Assembly: GCF_000518805.1 (NCBI RefSeq)
Contig: NZ_JAEH01000016.1
Span: 1-64,000, forward strand
Reading direction: 5' to 3'
Source of the DNA: Shewanella waksmanii ATCC BAA-643
GTDB taxonomy: Bacteria; Pseudomonadota; Gammaproteobacteria; Enterobacterales; Shewanellaceae
DNA: 64,000 bases
Shown: in pieces, positions 1 to 9,055 of the stretch
How the letters are laid out: each line of letters opens with the position of its first letter
Position numbering within the stretch: the stretch's first letter is position 1
Program-made: the position numbers and the translations under genes
Notes under the pieces: generated by a model
Told to the model about the DNA's origin: nothing
What the model saw: the letters and a program-made list of their open reading frames with translations, nothing else
Databases searched by the model: none

Positions 1-209
1 GGAGAGTGCTCCATGGGTTGCGTCCAGTCTAATCTACCATGCTTTCTTAACCATGTAAGGACCGTACTTCGACCTTGAATACCGTAGTGCTGTTGAGCTT
101 GCTTATAGGTTAGCTCGCCTTTTTCTACTTGACTGACAACGGCTAATTTAAAGCCTAATGTGTAATCACGTTGTGTACGTTTAATGCTGATTGTGCTTGA
201 AGGTTTCAT
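1..209 (-). CDS. IS3-family transposase OrfA, N-terminal part (runs off the window)
   Basis: The minus strand encodes 69 residues from an ATG at 209 without a stop before the window edge. The protein begins MKPSSTISIKRTQRDYTLGF and continues through a helix-turn-helix region with the motifs QVEKGELTYKQAQQHYGI and STVLTWLRKHGRLDW. These are typical of the small OrfA (HTH_Tnp_1) of IS3 elements, which binds the element ends and is fused to the DDE catalytic OrfB by frameshifting. The element end lies 41 bases upstream of the start. OrfB is outside the window, so completeness cannot be judged. Confidence 0.85.
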   Translation of the reverse strand, partial: MKPSSTISIKRTQRDYTLGFKLAVVSQVEKGELTYKQAQQHYGIQGRSTVLTWLRKHGRLDWTQPMEHS

Positions 210-250
210 AGATAAGTCTCCAAAGTGTCAACTTATCTCAGGACGGGACA
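1..250 (-). mobile_element. Right-hand portion of an IS3-family insertion sequence
   Basis: The element carries the OrfA start at 209 and ends near 250. Read on the minus strand, the terminal sequence is TGTCCCGTCCTGAGATAAGT, beginning with the TG dinucleotide usual for IS3 termini. The partner inverted repeat and any target duplication are outside the window, so the boundary at 250 is inferred from the TG end and from the change of sequence character. A terminator hairpin starts 13 bases beyond it. Confidence 0.7.
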
Positions 251-262
251 TAAATACCGACT

Positions 263-292
263 AAAAAGCCACCTCAATTGAGGTGGCTTTTT
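263..292. terminator. Bidirectional terminator hairpin beside the IS end
   Basis: A perfect inverted repeat, GCCACCTCAATTGAGGTGGC, is flanked by an A run and a T run, so it could stop transcription in both directions. The minus-strand lipoprotein gene already has its own hairpin at 351-377. This one may be the leftover terminator of a gene replaced or cut by the IS element. Confidence 0.75.
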
Positions 293-350
293 TAATGACC
301 ATAAAATGGTACATAACCAATAGGTCATCAGCAAACTCGACGCTAGTTAT

Positions 351-377
351 AAAAAAAGGTGCCTCAGCACCTTTTTT
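351..377 (-). terminator. Terminator of the Ig-like lipoprotein gene
   Basis: The hairpin AAGGTGCCTCAGCACCTT is flanked by A and T runs and lies 24 bases beyond the stop codon of the minus-strand lipoprotein gene. Confidence 0.8.
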
Positions 378-400
378 AAGTTTTCTAAATATCATCCAAA

Positions 401-2869
401 CTACAAGATAGTAATACCTATCGATACTACTTGGGTTTTCACCCCGCTTGGTGTTTCAACTTCAACAAGTAAGACGCCTGAATTAGGTTCATCCTCACCC
501 TTAACTGTTACGGCAAAATCTCGCCCACCGTTATAGTTAGTACTAGGCCAAACTATTTCACTTGAACTTACTACAGAGCCAGCACTGGCGGTAAAGCGAA
601 CAATCGAACCTGCTGGCATCTGCTGATTATGTAAATCAGATATTGTAAACCAAGCCGTAGCTGCACCTTTGCCGACAATCTGAATACTCTGATGGTTACC
701 TTCACCACGAGCATCATCAATTACAATGTCAGCTAAATCAGTGGCGAAAGCGGCACTTCCAGACATCACCATGACAAGACTACGGCGTACATAAATTGAC
801 TTAGAATTACTTACCCCATCAGCACAGCCTGCGTGCACAGGGTCTGAACATAGCACACCATTGTACAGACCGTCTTTTTGATCGAATATTTGATTAAAGT
901 TAAAGTCAATTAACTCTTCAAGTTCACCACCTATTTGCCCAGGTAATTGGTTAGCAGGTTGCGGATTAAACACAGTATCTTCGTTGTAGTCATTAAAAGC
1001 ATCATCTAGATCAAAAGCTTGACCTGTAACATCGGTACCATTAATAAATTCATTCATTTCATCAGCATCAAAGCGACCATTACCATTAAGGTCTGGAAAG
1101 CTTTCCTCGCCGATCGCCGTAGCGGTTATCGTTGCCCGGCCACCGTACTTCTGGTCGTAAAAGTTGCCGTAAACACCAAGTGTTGCATCATAAGTTAACC
1201 CTGATTCTGGATTACGAGTCTGCGACCCATCACCGGATAGCAAAGTATTCCCTTCTGGCCGTGGTAATTGTGATGTCCATTTAACCGAACAAGCCCCTTT
1301 CACCGTCTGGCAAGCATCTTCAATAGAGCCACCTTCAGTAGTAAAAGATACTGTTGTTCCATCCGGTACAGGGTTATTAAATGCATCCGCCATACGCGCG
1401 GTCACCACTACCTCAGTACCATCAATATCCCAGCCTTCTGCATTTAATACTGCAGCAGATAAGGAGAAACTGTCTTGATCTGGAATACCGGTTGACACAA
1501 TAAGCTGTTTCGACTGACTGGCTATCGCTGGTACCGAGCCATCATCTACAGTCGCTGTAACTCTTAAGGAAGTCGCAACGGTACCGGTAGTCACCACGGT
1601 CTGTACAATGCCATCACTATTAGTCGTCGCAGATTTAGGACTAAAATCAACCCCACCTACATCTGTATTAAGCGAGAACAGCACATTTTGATTACTCACC
1701 GGGTTACTGTTTTTGTCCAACACTCTAAATTTAATTGTTGATGCTTCGATACCGCCGGTGCCTAGTATGTCAATATTCTCAGGCTCTGCGGATACAAATA
1801 CAATACTGCCCACATCAGCTTGCAATACATTAATGATGCCCACTGCCGATAACGCAATACCACCCGCATTAGCGGTGACATTTATTTGATCTTCACCAAC
1901 ACAGCCTTGGGCAAGATAAGTTGAAGTCGCAACCCCATTACTTGAAGAAATCGGAGAGCTAATTTCTGCTTGAGCAGGACTTTTGGTTGCACAAGTCGAT
2001 GAGAAGTTCACGTCAACAGGCTCTGTAAAGGCATTGCCTTGATCGTCTTGAATCAACACTGAAATCGTTGCTGTACCACCAGCGGATAACACATCCGTGC
2101 TGACTTCAGCCACGCCTTCTTGTAGTGGGTCACCACTACCCATCACCACATTGGTCGCGCCAACGACCACGATAGTTTTGCCAACTTCATTGGTTGTCAG
2201 CGAGGCAGTGACCTCACCTGCGCCTAATGAACTACCAGCGTAAATATCTACTGTGGCTTTACCTTCGCTATCGGTGACCGCAGTTTTAATCGGTAGATCA
2301 CCAATTTCACTGTCAAAGGTGACAATCACCGCACTACTAATGCCCGTCACCGTAGCGGTGAGCTTTCCTGGCGATAACGTACTGATACTTTGAATAGGGT
2401 TGCCACTTGGGTCCGTCAACACCACAGAAACTTGTGCACCTCCGCCAGCCTCGCCGCCATCGCCAACCATAATCAGATTGACTGAGCTGCTCTCACCGGT
2501 ACTCGTGGTTGCCGTAACCGTTGCACCCGTATTGATTTCTGCGGTGTTCACCTTAATGGTTGCTACTCCATCAGAGTTAGTAGGAACATCGCCAGTAATG
2601 GGATCGAACGTACCGTAGTCGGCATTATTTAGTGAAAACGATACGAGAGTATCAACCGGGTCACCATTGGAATCGACAACGGTTGCGGTTATCACGCCAG
2701 GCTCGGCAACTGATATTTGGGAATTATCGATAGACAAATTAACTGAAATGGTAACTTCTGGAGCAGGATCTGTGCCACCGCCCGAATCTGATATATCCCC
2801 CCCTCCACTACACGCAACTATAAAAAAGGACAGTAAAAATGAGACAAAAACTTTAAACGCTGACTGCAT
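401..2869 (-). CDS. Large Ig-like (Big-1/invasin-type) repeat lipoprotein
   Basis: This 822-residue protein starts with a lipoprotein signal ending in the lipobox IVAC (Cys20). A Ser-Gly-Gly-Gly linker follows, consistent with export to the outer membrane. The rest is a series of beta-rich segments of about 90-110 residues with phrases such as VTATVVDSNGDPV and TNSDGVATI, which are typical of bacterial Ig-like group 1 domains. Between residues 593 and about 665 there are EF-hand/dockerin-like acidic loops (DLNGNGRFDADE and DFNFNQIFDQKDG), suggesting calcium binding. The start is supported by GGGAGT just upstream. It is probably a surface adhesin or matrix protein; the ligand is unknown. Confidence 0.8.
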   Translation of the reverse strand: MQSAFKVFVSFLLSFFIVACSGGGDISDSGGGTDPAPEVTISVNLSIDNSQISVAEPGVITATVVDSNGDPVDTLVSFSLNNADYGTFDPITGDVPTNSDGVATIKVNTAEINTGATVTATTSTGESSSVNLIMVGDGGEAGGGAQVSVVLTDPSGNPIQSISTLSPGKLTATVTGISSAVIVTFDSEIGDLPIKTAVTDSEGKATVDIYAGSSLGAGEVTASLTTNEVGKTIVVVGATNVVMGSGDPLQEGVAEVSTDVLSAGGTATISVLIQDDQGNAFTEPVDVNFSSTCATKSPAQAEISSPISSSNGVATSTYLAQGCVGEDQINVTANAGGIALSAVGIINVLQADVGSIVFVSAEPENIDILGTGGIEASTIKFRVLDKNSNPVSNQNVLFSLNTDVGGVDFSPKSATTNSDGIVQTVVTTGTVATSLRVTATVDDGSVPAIASQSKQLIVSTGIPDQDSFSLSAAVLNAEGWDIDGTEVVVTARMADAFNNPVPDGTTVSFTTEGGSIEDACQTVKGACSVKWTSQLPRPEGNTLLSGDGSQTRNPESGLTYDATLGVYGNFYDQKYGGRATITATAIGEESFPDLNGNGRFDADEMNEFINGTDVTGQAFDLDDAFNDYNEDTVFNPQPANQLPGQIGGELEELIDFNFNQIFDQKDGLYNGVLCSDPVHAGCADGVSNSKSIYVRRSLVMVMSGSAAFATDLADIVIDDARGEGNHQSIQIVGKGAATAWFTISDLHNQQMPAGSIVRFTASAGSVVSSSEIVWPSTNYNGGRDFAVTVKGEDEPNSGVLLVEVETPSGVKTQVVSIGITIL

Positions 2870-3086
2870 TGTCAGACTCCCTGTTACTCAGATTATAAAT
2901 TTATAACATCTGTTTATTACTTATAGGTCAACATTACACAATTTTCCTATAACTTTTCCATAACTCATTGCATTTAATTCGGCAAAATCACCAAAAACTT
3001 TAACTATTTGCCCGTTTCTTCTGCTAACTTTTCTTGCTAGGCTTTAATGCGCAAATTGAAAGCATAATAATTATACAGGAAGCAAA

Positions 3087-4406
3087 ATGGCTTTAACTCA
3101 ATCTAAAAAACTCGGCCTCACGGGTAAAATACTTATCGGTATGGCTACCGGTATTATATTTGGCCTGTTGCTGAGAAACCTGCTGCCAGGTAGCACGTTC
3201 GTTGAAGAGTACATAACCGAAGGGTTGTTTAATGTCATCGGCTCGATCTTTATCTCTAGTTTGCAGATGTTGGTTGTCCCCTTGGTATTTATCTCTTTGG
3301 TGTGCGGAACCTGCTCGTTAAGCGACCCATCAAAATTAGGGCGCCTAGGGGGTAAAACGATAGCGTTTTACTTATTCACCACCGCTATCGCACTATCGAT
3401 GGCAATTCTTGTTGCACTGTTGATTCATCCCGGTAATGCATCACTGGCCTCAGAGCACATTGAATTTAGCGCCAAGGAAGCGCCTGGTTTAGCCGAAGTA
3501 CTCATTAATTTAGTTCCTCGCAACCCAATTCAAGCTATGACCGAAGGTAACATGCTGCAAATTATTATCTTTGCAGTGATCTTTGGTTTTGCCATTTCCC
3601 ACATTGGTGAAAGAGGTAAGCGTGTTGCAGCGCTATTTAGCGACTTAAACGAAGTGATTATGCGTGTTGTCACCTTAGTTATGTCACTGGCGCCTTATGG
3701 TATTTTCGCACTAATGGCGAAGCTCGCACTGACTCTAGGCGTTGAAACATTCGGTAGCGTACTGAAGTACTTCTTAGTGGTTCTGGGCGTGTTGCTGATA
3801 CATGCGTTTGTGGTTTACCCATCACTATTGAAGCTATTTTCTGGGCTGAATCCATTTATCTTCATTCGTAAGATGCGTGATGTGCAACTATTTGCGTTTA
3901 GTACCGCAAGCTCAAACGCAACCTTACCCGTTACCATTGAAACCGCTGAGCACCGTTTAGGTGTTGACAACAAAGTGGCGTCATTCACTTTGCCTTTAGG
4001 TGCTACCATCAACATGGATGGTACGGCGATTATGCAAGGTGTTGCGACAGTATTCATTGCTCAGGTATTTGGCATTGATTTGACCATCACCGATTATGCT
4101 ATGGTTGTTGTTACCGCTACGCTTGCCTCAATTGGTACAGCAGGTGTTCCAGGCGTCGGACTTATCATGTTAGCTATGGTACTGAACCAAGTAGGACTGC
4201 CTGTAGAAGGTATTGCACTGATTATGGGTGTTGACCGTCTACTTGATATGGTACGTACTGCGGTTAACGTTACCGGTGACTCTGTTGCTACTGTTGTGAT
4301 AGCTAAATCTGAAGGTGCGTTTGATGACACAACCTTCAATGATACGCAAGCAGGGAAAACTGCGGGCAGCTTTACTGAACAAGTTAACGCTGAGCTAAAA
4401 AGCTAA
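3087..4406 (+). CDS. Sodium:dicarboxylate/amino-acid symporter (DAACS family)
   Basis: The 439-residue integral membrane protein matches the GltP/DctA/SstT-type family in length and pattern. It has hydrophobic helices from residue 12 onward, a serine-rich re-entrant loop (FSTASSNATLPVT), and the family signature INMDGTAIMQG near residue 310 that contributes to the cation and substrate sites. A second hairpin-like segment, GTAGVPGVGLIMLAMVL, follows. It should import a dicarboxylate, glutamate or aspartate with sodium or protons; the exact substrate cannot be read from the sequence. AGGAAG precedes the ATG. It is a single-gene unit ending at a hairpin shared with gsk. Confidence 0.9.
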   Translation: MALTQSKKLGLTGKILIGMATGIIFGLLLRNLLPGSTFVEEYITEGLFNVIGSIFISSLQMLVVPLVFISLVCGTCSLSDPSKLGRLGGKTIAFYLFTTAIALSMAILVALLIHPGNASLASEHIEFSAKEAPGLAEVLINLVPRNPIQAMTEGNMLQIIIFAVIFGFAISHIGERGKRVAALFSDLNEVIMRVVTLVMSLAPYGIFALMAKLALTLGVETFGSVLKYFLVVLGVLLIHAFVVYPSLLKLFSGLNPFIFIRKMRDVQLFAFSTASSNATLPVTIETAEHRLGVDNKVASFTLPLGATINMDGTAIMQGVATVFIAQVFGIDLTITDYAMVVVTATLASIGTAGVPGVGLIMLAMVLNQVGLPVEGIALIMGVDRLLDMVRTAVNVTGDSVATVVIAKSEGAFDDTTFNDTQAGKTAGSFTEQVNAELKS

Positions 4407-4434
4407 TAACCCATAAGTGAGTATTTAGCAGATC

Positions 4435-4462
4435 AAAAAAGGCGCCTAAGGGCGCCTTTTTT
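4435..4462. terminator. Bidirectional terminator between symporter gene and gsk
   Basis: AAAAAAGGCGCC-TAAG-GGCGCCTTTTTT forms a GC-rich stem with A and T runs on both sides. It lies between two convergent genes and can serve both. Confidence 0.9.
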
Positions 4463-4482
4463 ATTATGTAGAGCAAACTAGT

Positions 4483-5787
4483 TTAGCGCTCCCAATAGGA
4501 CTCTTCTAGACTATCTTCACGCTCAGGTAAACCCCGAGATAATCGTGGACTATGTTGAGCCAATACTTCAAATGCAACGCGGTTCGCATATTTACAGATC
4601 TGTGAAAACGAGCTGTAACACAAGCCATCGTTCTTATGTTTACTTGAACCAGGCACATTAGAGCGATGATAATCGTTTGATGCCAAATCATGTAGTAGCG
4701 CAGATAAAGCACCATCACCGGCACCATTGGTATTACGAATTTTTTCCGGCCCGCCCATATAAGGTGAAATATGCGCATATACCTTTATAGGTTCATCACA
4801 ATCACGGCGACGCTTAGGACGTGAAAACTCATAGCGGTTAAATTCAGGAATAGCACCAGGCAGTAATGCATGACTTGTTTCGCGCTTTTCGCTGTCGTCG
4901 GTATAGCCAGCCGTATACAAGCCAAGAGGCCCTGCGGTAGTCAACACCATGTCACACCACTCTAAAGCCGCCTCACTGGCGCTCAGTGGGTCCTTAAAGC
5001 CTGTTAGCGCTTCACCTTCATCTTCATTCATCGCTAATATCGAAACATTGTCCTTAATGAAGTCACGCCACCACTGCGGATCTTCCTCAATTAAGAAGCG
5101 AGTACCCAGTGTCAACACCACTGGCACATCGGCCGCTTTAGCATATTCTATGGCTTTCAATGCCGCCGCTGTGATCTGATCGCCTCCACTAGCTCGCATT
5201 AAATAAGCGGTCAATACCAAAGCTGAAGAGGTTTTAACTATCTTTTCGTCGATATAGGCTGGCGTCAGCTTATCCATTGAACCTTTGCTGATTGCAAAAG
5301 TACGCTCGCCACATTCAGAAATCAGCGTAAAGCAACGCCCAATTGGGCCATCTACCGGCTGCAAGAAGTTAAGATCGACTTTAGAGGATGTATTGCAAAG
5401 GTAACGGTAGGCATAACTCCCCACAGCAATATTATTACTCATGACCCCAAACAATACCGAGCGATCATCGGCCAAAATAGAATAGTTATGAACGGTGTTA
5501 CCGATAGTCCCACCAGCGAACTCATCACTGACTAAGCGGTTATCTTTCAGCTCGTTATATAACTGGTGCGCCTTGTCGTCATCAATTAAGGTTGAGTTAC
5601 CTTTAGGTAAGCCATAACGCTGTAATAGCTCATCGCCAACTTTGGCTTCAATATCAACCAATGTTTGATCGATACCACTAATATGGGTCGAGACGTGCTG
5701 CGGCTGCTGGGTCAATTGGGCCAGCAGCGGATCTTTGTTTTTGACTGGAAAATAGTGTTTAGACTTTCGCTGTCCAGGAAACTTCAT
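4483..5787 (-). CDS. gsk: Inosine-guanosine kinase
   Basis: Gsk phosphorylates inosine and guanosine to IMP and GMP with ATP in cytosolic purine salvage. The protein is 434 residues, the same length as the E. coli enzyme. It has the characteristic N-terminus MKFPGQRKSKHYFPV and a PfkB/ribokinase-type anion hole and catalytic base motif NTNGAGDGALSALLHD near residue 350. It lies upstream of hemH on the same strand (150 bases apart), which is a common gammaproteobacterial neighbourhood. Its stop is 20 bases from the convergent terminator. Confidence 0.96.
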   Translation of the reverse strand: MKFPGQRKSKHYFPVKNKDPLLAQLTQQPQHVSTHISGIDQTLVDIEAKVGDELLQRYGLPKGNSTLIDDDKAHQLYNELKDNRLVSDEFAGGTIGNTVHNYSILADDRSVLFGVMSNNIAVGSYAYRYLCNTSSKVDLNFLQPVDGPIGRCFTLISECGERTFAISKGSMDKLTPAYIDEKIVKTSSALVLTAYLMRASGGDQITAAALKAIEYAKAADVPVVLTLGTRFLIEEDPQWWRDFIKDNVSILAMNEDEGEALTGFKDPLSASEAALEWCDMVLTTAGPLGLYTAGYTDDSEKRETSHALLPGAIPEFNRYEFSRPKRRRDCDEPIKVYAHISPYMGGPEKIRNTNGAGDGALSALLHDLASNDYHRSNVPGSSKHKNDGLCYSSFSQICKYANRVAFEVLAQHSPRLSRGLPEREDSLEESYWER

Positions 5788-5937
5788 AACAGATTCTCAA
5801 TATTGGCATCCTTGCGATCTTCTAAAAGTAGCATACTATATTCCCCGTGCTAGTATGCATGGCACTTCAGGCAATGCCGCCATCATTAAACAAAATGGCG
5901 ACAGATCCTAGCATAGTTTAGTGCAATGAACAGCGAT

Positions 5938-6945
5938 TTATAGTGTTTGTTCACTTAGCCAACCCGCGGCTTGTTGCTTGACTAATTCGGCCATCATTTG
6001 AATATGAGCATCATTGTCATTCAAGCAGTCGATAAAACGATAGTTTTCACCACCCGCTTCGATAAACTCCTGTTTACCTTCAGTGGCGATTTCTTCTAAG
6101 GTTTCTAAACAATCAGCAGCAAATGCTGGGCACATAATGTCCACCGACTTGATACCTTGTTTAGGCAAATCAGCTAGCATCTCATCGGTGTATGGTGTTA
6201 ACCATTCTTCTTTACCAAATTGCGACTGGAAGCAGATGCGCCATTGCTGATTTGTTAAGCCAAGACGTTGTGCTAATAATTCTGCAGTAGACTGACATTG
6301 TTGTTGGTAAGGATCGCCCTCTGTCACATAACGCTTAGGCACGCCATGGAATGACATAAGCAAGCAATCAGCTTGGCCATATTGCTGCCAATGACTTTGC
6401 ACCGACTGAGCCAATGCCTCAATGTAGGTTGGATGATCAAAATACTGTTTATTAAAGCGAGTTTCTGGGTAGTCGCGTTGTTGCTGATACTGACAAGTAA
6501 TTGCATCAAACACGGGGGCAACCGTTGAGCAGGAGTACTGTGGATAAAGTGGCAGGACGATTATCTTTTCTGCACCGCGTGCTTTAAGCTGCGCCAATCC
6601 AGATTGTAAAGACGGATTTCCGTAACTCATGCCTAATTCTACCGGCATATTCAGCCCAGCGGCTTGCAACATGCTTTGTAACTTTTGCTGTTGTCGCTCA
6701 CTGACAACCATCAGCGGCGATCCCTGCTCCCACCAAATACTCTCGTAGAGTTTAGCGACCTTTTTGGGGCGAGTATTAAGAATAATACCGTTAAGGATCG
6801 GTTTCCAAATCAACGGATTAACGTCTACAACACGAGGGTCACTCAAAAACTGCTGTAAAAAGCGCCTGACATCGGCAGTGGTTGGACTATCCGGTGTTCC
6901 CAGATTAACGAGTAGAACCCCAATTTTCTCAGACTGTATGCTCAA
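5938..6945 (-). CDS. hemH: Ferrochelatase
   Basis: HemH inserts ferrous iron into protoporphyrin IX, the last step of heme synthesis, at the inner face of the cytoplasmic membrane. The 335-residue protein has the family start GVLLVNLGTPDSPT, the metal-site histidine in LLMSFHGVPKRY (about residues 194-205), and the C-terminal pattern CFQSQFGKEEWLTPYT followed by CPAFAADCLETLEEI. It is normal in length. Several proteobacteria carry more than one hemH copy; only this one is visible here. Confidence 0.96.
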   Translation of the reverse strand: MSIQSEKIGVLLVNLGTPDSPTTADVRRFLQQFLSDPRVVDVNPLIWKPILNGIILNTRPKKVAKLYESIWWEQGSPLMVVSERQQQKLQSMLQAAGLNMPVELGMSYGNPSLQSGLAQLKARGAEKIIVLPLYPQYSCSTVAPVFDAITCQYQQQRDYPETRFNKQYFDHPTYIEALAQSVQSHWQQYGQADCLLMSFHGVPKRYVTEGDPYQQQCQSTAELLAQRLGLTNQQWRICFQSQFGKEEWLTPYTDEMLADLPKQGIKSVDIMCPAFAADCLETLEEIATEGKQEFIEAGGENYRFIDCLNDNDAHIQMMAELVKQQAAGWLSEQTL

Positions 6946-7317
6946 GTTAGCTCTCTTAATAAGGCAATACTCAAAAGATGTGAATGGCCATCAACATACG
7001 CTTTGCAAATTTATCCCTCGCACTGCGGATAGAAATCAATTTACCCGCGCCTTACCAACTCCTTTTGCTTGCTCTAGCCTCAGTGCTAATTCAGTGGTTT
7101 TCCCAACCATTACTAATTGCACTGATAGTTTACAAAACCTATGTGATCACCTCGGATATTCACCGGCCAGTGGCGCGATGTACACCTGTTTGTATTTTTT
7201 GAGTTATATGTAAGGAAAATGTAAGGCTACCATCGAGTTAGGCAATAAAAAAGCCCACAAATGTGGGCTTTTTTGAAATATGAGAGCTAGCTCATATAGA
7301 GAAACTAATAAGCGTGA
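6946..7317. other. Intergenic region between hemH and adk
   Basis: This 372-base stretch holds the hemH upstream region and the adk terminator (7247-7274). A plus-strand reading frame at 6984-7202 encodes 72 residues with a hydrophobic stretch (LPAPYQLLLLALASVLI) but has no convincing ribosome binding site and no recognisable family. It could be a gene remnant or chance, and is not called as a gene. Confidence 0.5.
7247..7274 (-). terminator. adk terminator
   Basis: AAAAAAGCCCACA-AA-TGTGGGCTTTTTT forms a strong hairpin 44 bases past the adk stop on the minus strand. Confidence 0.9.
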
Positions 7318-7974
<657 letters not shown>

Positions 7975-8142
7975 TTATTTCGCATAGTTTTTATCATTGG
8001 GCGGCGATTTTCGCATAAATAGCCGCTATTTTGAAGGGGCGTTAATGAGTTTAACTTTGCCCCTTTGCTTGTATTTCTACTCGACAATTGTTAGAGCGGC
8101 AGTTCACTAACCTCTTCAAAAAACAATTGCTGAAGGCAGCGG

Positions 8143-8991
8143 TTAATACAATAACGTATATAACTTTCTACGGTATTGATTCGCCAGCGAATCGCCTTGG
8201 CCCATGGCAGTTAAAATATCGAGGAATAACTGCTTAATGTTGCCGTCTAACGCACTCATATCTTTTTGTAATACTGCAAACAAGCTTTCAAGTGCTTCGT
8301 CATTGCGATTGGCTTGGTGCAACGCAGTAGCAAGCTTAAGTACCAACTCCATATTGCTTGAGTCAGTAGCTAGTTGCTGTTGCAAATTCCTAATTTCTGG
8401 CGTGTCTGCCGCATCAAGGGCTAGGCTTAATTTCGCCTTCAAACTTTGGAAGTAGCTATCTTGGTCTGCTAAGCCGATGCCGTCTAGTAGACTTTGCGCT
8501 AACACGAGATCGCCTTTACTGAGCAACGCATCAACATAGGGTAACGCCACTTCGGCAGAAGTGGATTCACTGTATGCTTGTTTTAACAAAGGTAAAGCTT
8601 GGTCAAACTGCTGCTCTGCTAGCAGTTGCTTGGCTTGCTGCAGATCCAATTGCCATTGTGCAGGTAGGTGTTTTTCAAGTAGTTGTTCTATCTGTGGCGC
8701 TTCCTGTAATCCGGCAAAACCATCAATAGGCTTGCCTTCACTTAGCACCATAGTGGTGGGTAAACTTTGGATCTGGAAATAGTTGGCGATTTCCATCTCC
8801 GTATCGCAATTGACCTTCGCCAATACGAAACGGCCTGATTGTTGAGCCATCGCTGTGAGCGTATTGAGCAATGTGACGCTTTCAGGACTTTGCTCACTCC
8901 AGAAGTTCAACACAATTATCTGTTGCATTGACGCATCGACGACTTGCTGAATATTCTCTTTAGTGAGATCGAGTACAGGTTGCATAACCAT
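8143..8991 (-). CDS. cnoX: Thioredoxin-fold chaperone/holdase CnoX (YbbN)
   Basis: The 282-residue protein has an N-terminal thioredoxin fold followed by TPR-like repeats, and ends RRKLYTLLY as in the YbbN family. In E. coli CnoX is a chlorine-activated holdase that delivers clients to DnaK and GroEL. The redox motif is replaced by WSEQSPES (residues 31-38), with no cysteine, so thiol-disulfide exchange at that site is not possible. The cis-proline region (SLPTTMVL) is kept. The start could be Met1 or Met3. It lies downstream of htpG, in keeping with a proteostasis role, and is separated from it by a terminator hairpin. Confidence 0.88.
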   Translation of the reverse strand: MVMQPVLDLTKENIQQVVDASMQQIIVLNFWSEQSPESVTLLNTLTAMAQQSGRFVLAKVNCDTEMEIANYFQIQSLPTTMVLSEGKPIDGFAGLQEAPQIEQLLEKHLPAQWQLDLQQAKQLLAEQQFDQALPLLKQAYSESTSAEVALPYVDALLSKGDLVLAQSLLDGIGLADQDSYFQSLKAKLSLALDAADTPEIRNLQQQLATDSSNMELVLKLATALHQANRNDEALESLFAVLQKDMSALDGNIKQLFLDILTAMGQGDSLANQYRRKLYTLLY

Positions 8992-9005
8992 CCTTGCATT
9001 TAATC

Positions 9006-9037
9006 AAAAAAAGCAAAGGCAGTTTACACTGCCTTTG
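9006..9037 (-). terminator. htpG terminator
   Basis: The stem AAAGGCAGT-TTAC-ACTGCCTTT lies 19 bases beyond the htpG stop. On the minus strand it is followed by GCTTTTTTTGA, which fits intrinsic termination before cnoX. Confidence 0.8.
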
Positions 9038-9055
9038 TTAATTAACGATTGTTGA

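Noticed and set aside
6984..7202. 72-residue hydrophobic plus-strand frame between hemH and adk
   Set aside because: No convincing ribosome binding site and no recognised family; described only in the intergenic entry.
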